From Parvibaculum sp041688015 (GTDB lineage Bacteria; Pseudomonadota; Alphaproteobacteria; Parvibaculales; Parvibaculaceae), in assembly GCA_041688015.1 (NCBI GenBank), contig JBDNIY010000010.1, positions 104,570 through 168,569 of the forward strand: a DNA stretch of 64,000 nucleotides, in the 5' to 3' direction. The position numbers and the translations under genes are program-made. The first letter of the stretch is position 1. Every line of letters starts with the position of its first letter. The notes under the pieces are model-generated. The model saw only the letters and a list, made by a program, of their open reading frames with translations, made no database searches and was not told the DNA's origin. Below, in pieces: positions 26,363 to 35,476 of this stretch.

Positions 26363-27414
26363 CCAATTGTGCCAAGGCGAGCAATGTGACCAGCCGGTGA
26401 AATCACGTCGCCAGCCGGATCAATAACCTCATGGCTATATTGTCCAGCCGCCGCCGAGATCGCCGCGCTAATACGAGACGTGGGCGAGGTGCCGCCCGGC
26501 TCTGCTTCACGAATGAAGAATTCGCGGAGTTCGAGTTCAACCCAAACGCGAGCCAGCACTGAGTCCGGTGTCAATTTGATTTCAAAATCGAGTGGATCAA
26601 GAACCAGTTCCAAAACGGTCACAACCGCTGGGGAGGGCTTCTTCACGTCGATATAGGCACGCACGGCCGTGAGGGTGACAGGATCAGGTGCGCTGCCATC
26701 AGGCATAATAAAAGCAACACCGACCGTGCCGAGGCCGAGGTGATTAGCATAAACCCAGACCTTCGTCGCACCGACAACATCGCTCACCCAGCGCTTGTAG
26801 TCGTCATCATTGCCACCGATTGCGGGAGCTTGCTTGCGCTCGAAAATACGCGCTCGCAAGCTGTCGTCGGTTTCAAGGTCCGCGCCGCCCGTCAGTCCGG
26901 CTGCGGCGACCGTTGCATTGGATTGGACATCATCTAGGGGCGTGATCAGTGAGAGCACCATGCCGGCGGCGGCGTTGCCGACCTTGCCTTCATAGGCGAG
27001 CATCGCGCGAACATCAGCAGACACCGTGCCACCACCATCAATGATCGCGTCGGCCAGCAGTGCAAAGCGCGCGTCATCGCTGCGGCGCAACTCTGTGTTT
27101 GCGGGAATGATGGTGCCTGCAAGACCCGTAAAGATGACCGGGCCTTGGGCAAGCAGCGCGGGACGACGCGTGACGGCCGGACGGCACTCAAGGCCGTGAC
27201 GTTCCAGATATTCGCCATCTGCGGTCGCCACAAAGCGCTGTTTAAACACCCATTCAACATGCCCGTGTAGCTCATGTGCCGCGATTGAAAAGCCGCGAAC
27301 AAGAGCCGCTTCCACGCTGCGACGAATACGCGGATCGGCACCTTCGACCGACGCCACAATGGATGATCCGACGCGGTCGCGAATTTCTTGTGGTGTGGAG
27401 CGGAGCCATGTCAT
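26350..27414 (-). CDS. Baseplate J-like protein (Mu gp47-like)
   Basis: A 354-aa wedge protein of the contractile baseplate. Family features include the N-terminal RSTPQEIRDRV, LECRPAVTRR-type loop, GGADLETDDSLRARI, and WVYANHLGLGTVGVAFIMPDG near residue 215. It assembles with the gp46-like and spike proteins. ATG overlaps the preceding stop, so translation is coupled. Confidence 0.9.
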   Translation of the reverse strand: MTWLRSTPQEIRDRVGSSIVASVEGADPRIRRSVEAALVRGFSIAAHELHGHVEWVFKQRFVATADGEYLERHGLECRPAVTRRPALLAQGPVIFTGLAGTIIPANTELRRSDDARFALLADAIIDGGGTVSADVRAMLAYEGKVGNAAAGMVLSLITPLDDVQSNATVAAAGLTGGADLETDDSLRARIFERKQAPAIGGNDDDYKRWVSDVVGATKVWVYANHLGLGTVGVAFIMPDGSAPDPVTLTAVRAYIDVKKPSPAVVTVLELVLDPLDFEIKLTPDSVLARVWVELELREFFIREAEPGGTSPTSRISAAISAAAGQYSHEVIDPAGDVISPAGHIARLGTIGWVE

Positions 27415-27860
27415 CAGACGCCACCCACCTGAAGTTTTACCAGATAGCTTTCAACGCCGCCGTTTGGACGCGTGACATCGATCTGAAGCTGCAGCCAGCC
27501 GCGTGTCTGCCATGTCGCTGATACATCTATGCCGCGTGCCATGTTGGACTCAACGATCCATGTGAGTGCCTCGCGTGCGTAGCCTTCGGCGCGGCGGCGG
27601 GTTTCTTCGGTCTCTTTGGCGCGGCGTAGAAGCCAAAGACGTGAGCCGATGCGGTCACCTTCGGTTTCGGAAAGAGCATCACCGACCCAGCCGCGCCGGT
27701 CGGTATCGCCGTTCGGCAAAACGTCAGCAGGCCGGGCGCGGGCGTCTGTGAAAAGCGAGATGATGATGGAGGTCGCAAGTGTGTCGTCTTCAACCAGTCC
27801 GTTTTCAATGCGGAGGTCGGCACTTTGCAATTCGTCATTCCACGCCAGCGCGAGCATCAC
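27414..27860 (-). CDS. Phage GP46-family baseplate protein
   Basis: A 148-aa protein with the family core SIIISLFTDARA and RRGWVGDAL, then a helical segment and LQLQIDVTRPNG. GP46-family proteins are gpW/gp25-like wedge components. It overlaps both neighbours by a few bases within the baseplate operon. Confidence 0.88.
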   Translation of the reverse strand: MMLALAWNDELQSADLRIENGLVEDDTLATSIIISLFTDARARPADVLPNGDTDRRGWVGDALSETEGDRIGSRLWLLRRAKETEETRRRAEGYAREALTWIVESNMARGIDVSATWQTRGWLQLQIDVTRPNGGVESYLVKLQVGGV

Positions 27861-28402
27861 ATTTCCTGATTGGCTTTTCCGGTCAGTCCGCCACTATCGC
27901 CTTGATGGTCGTGGACATTGAAGACGGAACGCATTCCGCTCATCGTCTTGCCGGTCGTGTCGCAGAGGTCTTTGATCTCGCCGGTGCATTCGAGCATCGG
28001 AGTTTCGATGCGAACCTTCGGCGTGTCGGTGATGGTGATAGGTAGACCACCGCCTTTCACGACGATGCCCGCGCGCGTCAGCCGGACCTCTTGACCAAGA
28101 TCGTCATAAACAATGACCTCGCCATCTTCAAGGCCGCGCGGTCGAAAGCGCGGATCGTCCACGGCAATGACGAGCGGATGGTCGCGACTACCACCTTCAA
28201 AAACAACAACTGCCACCGCGCCACTATGCGGCTTGCCGGAGAAACCATATTGCTGATAGCGCCGCGCCTTGTCGCGCGTCTCATGCGCGAGCAGCGCAAT
28301 CTGGAGCGTTTGCAGCCCGCCGCTGTCGTCAATCAGTTTGACGACAGCTTTGCTGACCATCAACATTACGCGGCTTGCGGCAGATTTCAGGTTCATCGCC
28401 AA
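27857..28402 (-). CDS. Baseplate assembly protein V / spike (Mu gp45-like)
   Basis: A 181-aa central spike protein. The OB-like N-terminal part contains YQQYGFSGKPHSGAVAVV, and the C-terminal beta helix has VKGGGLPITI and TGEIKDLCDTTGKTM. It pierces the outer membrane on contraction. It overlaps the hub gene by 10 bp. Confidence 0.88.
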   Translation of the reverse strand: MAMNLKSAASRVMLMVSKAVVKLIDDSGGLQTLQIALLAHETRDKARRYQQYGFSGKPHSGAVAVVVFEGGSRDHPLVIAVDDPRFRPRGLEDGEVIVYDDLGQEVRLTRAGIVVKGGGLPITITDTPKVRIETPMLECTGEIKDLCDTTGKTMSGMRSVFNVHDHQGDSGGLTGKANQEM

Positions 28403-29505
28403 ACACTCTCATCATACTTGGTGGCCGCTGGTGCGCTGCCCGCTGAGCTAGCGCTGGCGCTGGCACTGGTGTCGCTACCGGCTTCGGCAATCAACGCATA
28501 AGCACTTGGGTGTGAAACGGTGAGCGTGGCAGTGGTGCCGCCTTCTGGTGAAAGCTGTAGTTCCGTGGAGACAATCAACAGCGGCTCATTAATCTCAAGA
28601 TAGTCGTCACGAACCGAAACGGTCGTGTTCGGCCGCCAAAGCGCGCCGCCCGCATCACGCCAGCCCTGTACGGTATAGGTCGCCGTGGCGCTGCGGCCAT
28701 AAGCAACAGCCTTGTGCCACTCCGCGCGCTCTGCAAGCGTCTGGTCGGCGGCAACCGTCTCACCGACAATGACGGTCGGGCGATAGCGCATGACGGCTGC
28801 ATCATGAGCGCGACCCTCTGCCTGCATCTCCGAAGTGGTGTCGAGATCATCCGCGCTTTCTTGCTGGCCGCGCACGATGATATCGCTAAAGCGTTGTTCG
28901 AATGAAAACTCGCCGGTGGCCGATTTGACATTCTGGCCGAGCTGCAACGACCCAGCCGCCGTGCCACCAAGACCCGCGCGTGTGAAGATGAGCGTGTGCC
29001 GGGCATCGCTATGCGCCAGCACCGCGCGCATCCGCATCGCGCGATCCAGTGCCGACCAGACGGTTTCACCCGGCTGAATAGCAAAGCGCGGAAACGGTGC
29101 GCCAAGATCGCACTGTGTTTGAACACTGACGCCGTATGGCTTGCAAAGCCGCGCGGCGATTTCGGCAAGACCGATATTTGAGAACTCATGCGGTCCATCG
29201 ACAATGGCCGCGCAATCCACAATGTCGGCCAGACCGCAACGCGCCTTGACAGAAACGCTATGCATGTCGGTGCCATAGGATCGCGGCGTGCCATCCACAT
29301 AGCCTGCCGCGACTTCGTCGCCGCCAAGCGACATCGTATAGGCAGCGCCACGCTTGATGGGGCGGCGGGCGTCGGTGCCCGGCCATTTTTCGGTGACTTC
29401 CAGTGAGAAGGCCGCACAGCATTCTTCGAGGCTGCGGCGGAAGGTGAGCGATTTCCAGCCGCCGTAAATCATGCCATCAACCGTGAGGCGCACATCATCA
29501 GCCAC
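28393..29505 (-). CDS. Baseplate hub protein (Mu gp44/P-like)
   Basis: A 370-aa hub protein of the gpD/gp27-like class. The N-terminal strand RLTVDGMIYGGWKSLTFRRSLEE is typical, followed by CKPYGVSV-type and PGETVWSALDRAMRMRAVL motifs. It carries the spike. The C-terminal 25 residues are Ser/Ala-rich low-complexity sequence. Confidence 0.88.
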   Translation of the reverse strand: MADDVRLTVDGMIYGGWKSLTFRRSLEECCAAFSLEVTEKWPGTDARRPIKRGAAYTMSLGGDEVAAGYVDGTPRSYGTDMHSVSVKARCGLADIVDCAAIVDGPHEFSNIGLAEIAARLCKPYGVSVQTQCDLGAPFPRFAIQPGETVWSALDRAMRMRAVLAHSDARHTLIFTRAGLGGTAAGSLQLGQNVKSATGEFSFEQRFSDIIVRGQQESADDLDTTSEMQAEGRAHDAAVMRYRPTVIVGETVAADQTLAERAEWHKAVAYGRSATATYTVQGWRDAGGALWRPNTTVSVRDDYLEINEPLLIVSTELQLSPEGGTTATLTVSHPSAYALIAEAGSDTSASASASSAGSAPAATKYDESVWR

Positions 29506-30715
29506 GGCTCAACACCTCAAGTTTCTTGCCACCGGGCACGAAGCCGGGATGACGCACCGCGTTGCGCGAGACGATATCTGCGCCACGCTCGAAGATTGTG
29601 GCAAGCGCGTCACCGTCGAGGCGATAGGCGACCAGCGCTGCCGGTTCAGATTGCAGCGGCGTGAATTCGCGCAGGCGCGGCAGCGGCAAAGCGCGCACCG
29701 AAACGTCACGCGCCACTTGAGCGCGAAGATCGACCAGCGAGCGCCAACTCATATCCTGACTGAGATCAGCGGCGACATCAGCGCGCAAAGCCAACGTCTC
29801 CGCTGCATCGTCACGCCAGCTTTCGGCCTGTTCGCGACTAGACCAGCCTTCAGCCGTGGCTTGCCTCATTGCCTCGACAGCCGCGCCGCTGCGAACAAGC
29901 TGGACCAGCGCGCGCGTATTGTCGTTAGATCGCACCTGCGATGGCATTTGGTTGGTTACTCGGACAGGCTCGGGCAAGACGACAGTGTCTGCCATCCGCA
30001 TGAGTGGTTGAGCGGCGGCGGTCGTGGGGGGTGTCGTCAAAACATCCAGCACCGCACCGCCTAATTCTTGCGGCGAGATGGCTGCAAGGTATGGAATGGC
30101 AAAGACCTTGGCCGACGCGGCCTTGGCAGAGGCTAAAAAGCTCGCCGGTGCGGCGATGCCGAGCTGCGACAAGGTCGTGTTCAACACGGCGTGCAACACA
30201 TCTTGCGCCTGCGTCATCACGAACGCGTGCTGGTTCGCAACGGCATAGCTTGACGCGAAGTCCTGGACGAGCGCTAGTCGCGCCGCGCTGGCGCTGCGCC
30301 TGACGCTGCCAGCAGTATCGACCTGCACTGTTGGCGATGCCAGCGCGCCATAGCGCTGAAAGGTGATCGTATAACGCAGCACGCGGCCTTCATAAGTCGA
30401 GTAGCGCGACCGAACAGGCGGAATGACTACCACTTCAAGCTCGCCATAAACGGGATGGACGAGCGGACCAGACGCCTCCTCCAGCAGCGCTGCATCGAGC
30501 GCGCGCGAAGCGGTATCGAGATCATCGGCAAAGATGATGGCATCGACTGTGAATTGTTGCGGGATTGCACCGTTGAACTCATGTGCCGGATCAACGCGCC
30601 GCGCGAATTCGTGCGTGACGACGCGCGGCCCGAATTCCTTCTCCGCCGTTTCCATCGCAAATGCGACACCGCGAAATGAAGCGGGCCGCAGGTTGTCAAA
30701 GCTACCGCGCGTCAT
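29498..30715 (-). CDS. DNA circularisation N-terminal domain protein (Mu gp43/N-like)
   Basis: A 405-aa protein. The N-terminal RPASFRGVAFAME and FGPRVVTHEFARRVDPAHEF match the family. The middle is Ala-rich and helical. The C-terminal PLPRLREFTPLQSEPAALVAYRLDGDA and the LysM-like end VSRNAVRHPGFVPGGKKLEVL complete it. It acts in tail/baseplate assembly despite the family name. Confidence 0.88.
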   Translation of the reverse strand: MTRGSFDNLRPASFRGVAFAMETAEKEFGPRVVTHEFARRVDPAHEFNGAIPQQFTVDAIIFADDLDTASRALDAALLEEASGPLVHPVYGELEVVVIPPVRSRYSTYEGRVLRYTITFQRYGALASPTVQVDTAGSVRRSASAARLALVQDFASSYAVANQHAFVMTQAQDVLHAVLNTTLSQLGIAAPASFLASAKAASAKVFAIPYLAAISPQELGGAVLDVLTTPPTTAAAQPLMRMADTVVLPEPVRVTNQMPSQVRSNDNTRALVQLVRSGAAVEAMRQATAEGWSSREQAESWRDDAAETLALRADVAADLSQDMSWRSLVDLRAQVARDVSVRALPLPRLREFTPLQSEPAALVAYRLDGDALATIFERGADIVSRNAVRHPGFVPGGKKLEVLSRG

Positions 30716-32394
30716 TGCATCACCCGGCCAGTGTCAACCGTGATCGGCACCTTTGGATTATCTGACGTAATCTTGGGCTGGCGCAGCTGACCCTCGCTAT
30801 CAATGCTGAGGCGCATCTCGATGGCGGTATCATTGCGACCAGACACCGGCACCAAGGCCGCGCCCGTGCTTTGAGGCCCACCCGGTTTGTCGTCGCCGCC
30901 AAAGCCCAGCATCTTTGCAGCACCCGAACCGATGCTGCCGATCTTGTCGATGGCAGCCATCACCGGCGAGAACAGTGTTGTGAACCAATCAATCCAGCCG
31001 GACAGAAAGGTCTTGATGCCGTCGAAAGCGCGCTGGAAGTTGCCAGTGAAAACGCCCGCAAAAAACTCAGTGACGCCGGTGCCCATCGTTTTCAAGGCGT
31101 CAAACAAGCCGCCGAAGAAAGAAACGATGCTGCCCCAGTTTTTGTAAATCAGATAAGCCGATGCCGCGAGCGCGGCGACGGCGATGATGACAAGCCCAAT
31201 CGGATTGGCGGCAAGCACCGCGTTGAACGCGCCCATGACCCCAAGGCCAGACTGGATGGCCAGAAAGAACGTGCCGAACATCGATGCCAGCCCAGCCACT
31301 GCCATGCGCGCGATGCTCGCGCTGGTCGCCCAGAGCGCCTTGCCCAAGCCACCGAAGGCAATCACCAGCTTTGCAATTGAGAACAGCAGCTTGCCACCGA
31401 TGATAACGCCCATCAAAGCCAGCGCAGTATTGGCTGGGCCGATCAAGGACGATATCCACGCGAGCGCGTCGATAAATGGTTGGGCGGCACTTGCCACACC
31501 TTCGAAGACTGCGATTACGGTCTCAATATATCCCGGCAGACGCTGCAAAAATTCGGTAATCTTTGTCGCGATCAGCTCACGGTTCGCCACTGCCCAATCT
31601 CGAAACTGTTCCAGCAATGGATTGATGACTGGTAAAAGTGCCGTCGCGATGGTGTTGCCGATCCCTGTCAACAAGCCTTGCGTCTGCTTGATGGCTTGGG
31701 AAAACTTCTGACTCTCACTAATCGCGCCTTCGCTCATAACGCGTCCATAGCGTTCTGCCTCGTCACCCATAGCCGCGAGGCCTGCCGCGCCAGCATTCAA
31801 AACCGGAATCAATTCACGACCGGCACCGGCAAAGAGCTTGTCCGCCAATTCTGATTTGCGCGCGTCGTTCGGCATGGCCGCGAATGCCGCTGAGAGTTCA
31901 CGCACTATGACAGCCGTTGATTTGACCTTCCCGTTGGCATCCAGAAGCGCCACGCCGGTTTGAGCAAAGGCGGCTTGCGCGTCCGCATTGCCACGGATAG
32001 CGGCGACCGTGATCTTGTTAAGGTCACTCAGACCTTGGCCGAGCGTTTCCGGCGCGACCGAATAAAGCTCGGCTGCATAAGCGAGCCGCTGCCAGTCGCC
32101 CGTGGACATGGCGACAATCTGCGCAGTTCGCGAGACAGCATCACCAGCCCGCGCAGAATTCGCAACAAAGGCCAGCAGCGCGCCGCCCATCAACGTAGCG
32201 CCCGCCACAACCTTTGCTGTCATCGCGGCGGCTTCACGCACCACACCGCCGAAGGCCGTGCCGACGCCGCGTGCGGCAGTCACCACGCGGTCGAGGCGCA
32301 GGTCGGTTGAAAGGCGCTTTGTCACTTCGGCTATACGGCGCGCGGGCGCGGTAACGCGGTCGATCAGCTCAAACAGCACTCCCAGCTTCATCAT
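30712..32394 (-). CDS. Tail tape measure protein
   Basis: A 560-aa protein, helical at both ends with hydrophobic central segments (near residues 300-420: GNTIATALLPV, TALALMGVIIG and IGLVIIAVAALAASAYLIY). These are typical of tape measure proteins, which set tail length and help DNA entry. It begins in an ATGA overlap with the stop of the frameshifted chaperone. Confidence 0.88.
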   Translation of the reverse strand: MMKLGVLFELIDRVTAPARRIAEVTKRLSTDLRLDRVVTAARGVGTAFGGVVREAAAMTAKVVAGATLMGGALLAFVANSARAGDAVSRTAQIVAMSTGDWQRLAYAAELYSVAPETLGQGLSDLNKITVAAIRGNADAQAAFAQTGVALLDANGKVKSTAVIVRELSAAFAAMPNDARKSELADKLFAGAGRELIPVLNAGAAGLAAMGDEAERYGRVMSEGAISESQKFSQAIKQTQGLLTGIGNTIATALLPVINPLLEQFRDWAVANRELIATKITEFLQRLPGYIETVIAVFEGVASAAQPFIDALAWISSLIGPANTALALMGVIIGGKLLFSIAKLVIAFGGLGKALWATSASIARMAVAGLASMFGTFFLAIQSGLGVMGAFNAVLAANPIGLVIIAVAALAASAYLIYKNWGSIVSFFGGLFDALKTMGTGVTEFFAGVFTGNFQRAFDGIKTFLSGWIDWFTTLFSPVMAAIDKIGSIGSGAAKMLGFGGDDKPGGPQSTGAALVPVSGRNDTAIEMRLSIDSEGQLRQPKITSDNPKVPITVDTGRVMQ

Positions 32395-32809
32395 GGCCCA
32401 CGTTCCTTGTTCAACCGCTTTTGCCAGGCAATGGCCCGAGCGACCCAGAAGCGAAATTCAATCGGCCCCCAGCCGCGCCAGTCAGCCGGATAGCCGAAGC
32501 TTCCCGCGATCAGCTCTAAGCCAGATCGCCAGTCGTCAGGCCACGCGGCAAAAAAGCCTGCACGCGCTCAATGCACTCGCCAATGTCCTCAGAGCACATG
32601 CTGTCAACCTGTGCATGTGAGAGCGTCGTTGAACGCGCGATGAGATCGCGTAGATAGGAACCCGGCTTGCCGCCGCTGGTATCCATCGCGGTCAGCAGAT
32701 CGCCGCCCTTCAGCGGGCGAAAGGTGACGCTGTCAACGCGCGAGACTTCTTCGCCTGTTTCCTTCGTCTTGATGACGAGTGGCTCGATGAGAGTGTGGGT
32801 ATTATTCAT
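32391..32809 (-). CDS. Tail assembly chaperone, -1 frameshift product (139 aa)
   Basis: Shares its first 87 residues with the 97-aa chaperone, then slips -1 at T TTT TTG (32549-32555). It continues AAWPDDWRSGLELIAG ... WQKRLNKERGP to the TGA at 32391, which overlaps the tape measure ATG. Contractile-tailed phages generally make such a pair in this position, and the long form helps load the tape measure protein. The extension reads as well-formed protein, and without the shift these 120 bp would be unused. Confidence 0.8.
32516..32809 (-). CDS. Tail assembly chaperone, short form (Mu gp41-like)
   Basis: A 97-aa protein of the E/gp41/gp14 chaperone family, with the pattern VTFRPLKGGDLLTAMD and a C-terminal AFLPRGLTTGDLA. 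It is the normal, unshifted product. Its ATG overlaps the tube gene stop. Confidence 0.85.
   Translation of the reverse strand: MNNTHTLIEPLVIKTKETGEEVSRVDSVTFRPLKGGDLLTAMDTSGGKPGSYLRDLIARSTTLSHAQVDSMCSEDIGECIERVQAFLPRGLTTGDLA
32549..32555 (-). promoter_or_regulatory. Programmed -1 frameshift slippery heptamer
   Basis: On the coding strand T TTT TTG in the phase X XXY YYZ. Both tRNAs can re-pair after slipping one base back. It is followed by GC-rich sequence that could form a stimulatory stem. It connects the chaperone frame to the downstream extension frame. Confidence 0.75.
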
Positions 32810-33165
32810 GCCAGTTCCTCGGCGGGATCGCCGTTGATGGAGATAGTGACTTCACCGCCACCGCCGTCTTTGAGTGTCGTGGTGTCTGTGCGGAAGGCGT
32901 TGCGGCTGACATAGCTCTGGCCTGTGTCGCACTTAAAGATGACTGTGGCGTCCTTCAGGTTGCGCAGGAGTTCGAGCGACTGCCCGACGCCAAGCATCGT
33001 GGTGCAAGTGATGGCGGCTGGAACGAGTTCTTCCGACCGGCCCACTGTGCCACCGACGATGACGGTGTTGTTTTTAACGCCGCCCACATCGAGCGTAGCG
33101 CCCGGTGTGGTTTCGATTTTCTCGCCGTTGGCGAAAATCTCGGCGCGGCCAAGAAATTGCGTCAT
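32806..33165 (-). CDS. Tail tube protein (Mu gp40/M-like)
   Basis: A 119-aa tube protein. It fits the family by size and by GRAEIFANGEKIETTPGATLDVGG, REEL-like GRSEELVPA, and VIFKCDTGQSYVSRNAF. It forms the inner tube inside the sheath and is encoded right after it. Confidence 0.9.
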   Translation of the reverse strand: MTQFLGRAEIFANGEKIETTPGATLDVGGVKNNTVIVGGTVGRSEELVPAAITCTTMLGVGQSLELLRNLKDATVIFKCDTGQSYVSRNAFRTDTTTLKDGGGGEVTISINGDPAEELA

Positions 33166-33177
33166 AGCTGCTCCTGA

Positions 33178-34647
33178 TTAAAGAATGAACTGGATCGCCG
33201 CAGCCAGCACGCGAAGCTGGTTGATGAGATGCGATGGCACGATGATGTTCACGCGATTGGGATCGGTGAGCGAAATCTCGACGCGCACGTCACGCTTGAA
33301 CTGGTCGATGTCTTGGACAAGCCCGAGGTCTTCCCAATCCTGAAACAACGCCACCAGCTCGGCACGGATGAGCGAAGGCGTAACCACGTTGGGTCCGCGC
33401 GTGCCGTCCTTAGCGAGTTTCTTGCGACGGAAGCGGGCACTGAAGCGCGTCCGCATGGTGTAGCGGAGATAGGAAAGCGTCCGCAGTGTTTCGCTGTCGA
33501 GATAGGACCGATCAGGCAGGCCGTGCCCGTCGAGACGAAAGCCGGTGATCGCGCGCTCAAGGATGACGCGCCCGCTCGCATCGACAATCCATGTGCCGAT
33601 GCCATTGTGCAGCAGGATGTCGCGCTCTTCGCGTGTGAAGGAATCGGTCTTGGCGGGCGCGGAAATGCCGGTGAGCGGAATGTCGCTGACGGGCTGGGCC
33701 GGATCGATGGCCGCAGCGAAGGCGGCAGCGCCCGCAAAACTCGCGGCCCATTCTTCGGGCGTCTCAAGGCCTTTGTTAACCCCGATGGTGCAAAGCCATT
33801 GCGTATTGCGCGTCAGACCATGTGCGGCCAGTGCGCCTTGCGAGCCGCGTACGGCTGTATAGGCCAGCGCATCCGTCATGACGAGCGGGCCAGCACGGCG
33901 CAACAATTCAGCCTCAAAGGCAGTGAGGTTCGCGGCGTCCGTGTAGGGCATCACATAGGTTGTGTACCAGTCGTCACCGATGGCCGTGAAAACGTCCGTC
34001 ACGTCCGGGTTTCCAGCACCGCCTGCCATTGCGACAATCGCGGTGACGAGACCAGCAGGGAGCCGTTCGTCGGAAAATTTTGCAAAGCGCACATCGATGT
34101 CGTTGCCGCAAAGCCCCTTGTTGCGCGCCACCAAATTGACCTTGGTGGGTGTGCCGCCGTCAACAGTCGCAGTGACCGGCAAGATCGTCTTGGCATTGAT
34201 GGCGGCGGCGGCGCGGGTAGCCACCTCTGCGGCTGTCGCGGCCTTCTCAGCAAGGAACGGCACCGCAACGCCGTTCACATAGAGCGGCACCACACCGGCA
34301 TCGGTCGGTGACGCGGAGAACGTGATCGAACCCACAGCGGCTGTGCTGGCATCGGCATCTGGAAGAAAGACACCCCAGACTTCAGTGGTTGAATTCGTGA
34401 GTTTCAGCGCGCGGACCATGCGATGCATCATCGACCCGGTGCCGCCCAGCACTTCCGCTTGCAGCGCGTTGAACAGCAAAACCGGCTGCGTATCGAGCGC
34501 GATACCACTCGCCAGCTTCTGGCCGAAGACCAGAATTTTATGCGGCATGATGGAAAGACCCTGCACCGCATTCGAGTTGTCGAATTCGATGAAGGTGCCG
34601 GGCGTCAGAATATCGGTGGGGATATTCTCGAAGGTAATCATGCCCAT
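33178..34647 (-). CDS. Tail sheath protein (Mu gp39/L-like)
   Basis: A 489-aa contractile sheath subunit. The N-terminus has TPGTFIEFDNSNAVQGLS, an insertion domain has WGVFLPDADASTAAVGS, and the C-terminal core contains GLPDRSYLDSETLRTLSYLRYTM. The contractile tail places this phage among myovirus-like Mu relatives. It follows the DUF2635 gene by 1 bp. Confidence 0.92.
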   Translation of the reverse strand: MGMITFENIPTDILTPGTFIEFDNSNAVQGLSIMPHKILVFGQKLASGIALDTQPVLLFNALQAEVLGGTGSMMHRMVRALKLTNSTTEVWGVFLPDADASTAAVGSITFSASPTDAGVVPLYVNGVAVPFLAEKAATAAEVATRAAAAINAKTILPVTATVDGGTPTKVNLVARNKGLCGNDIDVRFAKFSDERLPAGLVTAIVAMAGGAGNPDVTDVFTAIGDDWYTTYVMPYTDAANLTAFEAELLRRAGPLVMTDALAYTAVRGSQGALAAHGLTRNTQWLCTIGVNKGLETPEEWAASFAGAAAFAAAIDPAQPVSDIPLTGISAPAKTDSFTREERDILLHNGIGTWIVDASGRVILERAITGFRLDGHGLPDRSYLDSETLRTLSYLRYTMRTRFSARFRRKKLAKDGTRGPNVVTPSLIRAELVALFQDWEDLGLVQDIDQFKRDVRVEISLTDPNRVNIIVPSHLINQLRVLAAAIQFIL

Positions 34648-34648
34648 G

Positions 34649-34855
34649 TCACTTGTCTCCAGTGGTTTTGCGGTTTACCGCTTTCGGCGGCTGTGGAATG
34701 CTGATAGTCACGTCGCCATCGCGTTCACGTCTGCGCCAGTAAGATGCGTCTTCTACCGTGTCACCGGCAGGCGGAAGCACTTCCATTGTGGCGAGCTTGT
34801 TGACGACGCGGCCTGCGACAGGCGTTACAAAAATTCTAGGGCGCTCATTCATCAT
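34649..34855 (-). CDS. DUF2635 protein (Mu gp38-like)
   Basis: A 68-aa protein with the family pattern RIFVTPVAGRVV ... LPPAGDTVEDASYWRRRERDGDV. It always lies just before the sheath gene in Mu-like phages. Its role is unknown, presumably tail assembly. Confidence 0.85.
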   Translation of the reverse strand: MMNERPRIFVTPVAGRVVNKLATMEVLPPAGDTVEDASYWRRRERDGDVTISIPQPPKAVNRKTTGDK

Positions 34856-35476
34856 TCAATCCTGCAGGTTCGGGAGGTGGTCAGTGGCGACGGCATTTTC
34901 ATCGTCTGGAATTCCAGGGCCGACTTTGTCGCGCGGCGGCAATTCCCAATTCGCGTGAAGCGTTTCGAGATCAGCGAGAGCGGAAGTGTCGAGGCGGCTT
35001 TCGTAGTGATTGGTTGTCAACGACAGCGTCACGCCATGCACAAGTACGCCACCAAGCATGTAGGGGCCGCTCTCGGTCATCTGTGGCCCAACCGCAGCAC
35101 CTGCTTGCGCTGGCTCGCTCAGCAAGCCACCCAGCGTCAGGTCTTGGGCATAGGTCGCCACGACTGCATCAACCAGTGCATCCATCATCAATTCGGACGC
35201 GTCGGCGTCCTGTATGCTGAGGAAGCCCCGCAGCCGCCAATCGATCAAGACGCTGACTTGGTCACCAACAAAGAGCGAGCGGCGGACAGCCACGCGCCGC
35301 ACATGCCAACCGCGAACCGGCTTGCTGGGTGCGTCAGCATCAGGAGCCCAAAGGTAGAGCGCCGAAAAATCCTTCTCGTTTTTCGCATAGCGCTCATAGC
35401 CGTGAACCCGACCGATGGCAGGCACGGTTTCGAGCATAGTGAGCAAGGCGGTACGGATCTGTGAGCTGTTTGTCAT
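34856..35476 (-). CDS. Tail terminator-like protein, DUF1834 (Mu gp37-like)
   Basis: A 206-aa protein. The N-terminal half has IRTALLTMLETVPAIGRVHGYERY and the WHVRRVAVRRSLFVGD part typical of gp37/DUF1834 proteins, which cap the tail. It adjoins DUF2635 directly and overlaps the upstream gene by 4 bp. Confidence 0.8.
   Translation of the reverse strand: MTNSSQIRTALLTMLETVPAIGRVHGYERYAKNEKDFSALYLWAPDADAPSKPVRGWHVRRVAVRRSLFVGDQVSVLIDWRLRGFLSIQDADASELMMDALVDAVVATYAQDLTLGGLLSEPAQAGAAVGPQMTESGPYMLGGVLVHGVTLSLTTNHYESRLDTSALADLETLHANWELPPRDKVGPGIPDDENAVATDHLPNLQD

Noticed and set aside
33229..34311. 360-aa plus-strand frame antisense to the sheath gene
   Set aside because: It mirrors the GC-rich third positions of the real minus-strand gene and has no domain or start signal.
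34322..35464. 380-aa plus-strand frame over sheath, DUF2635 and DUF1834 genes
   Set aside because: It is antisense to three recognised structural genes and reads as low-quality protein.
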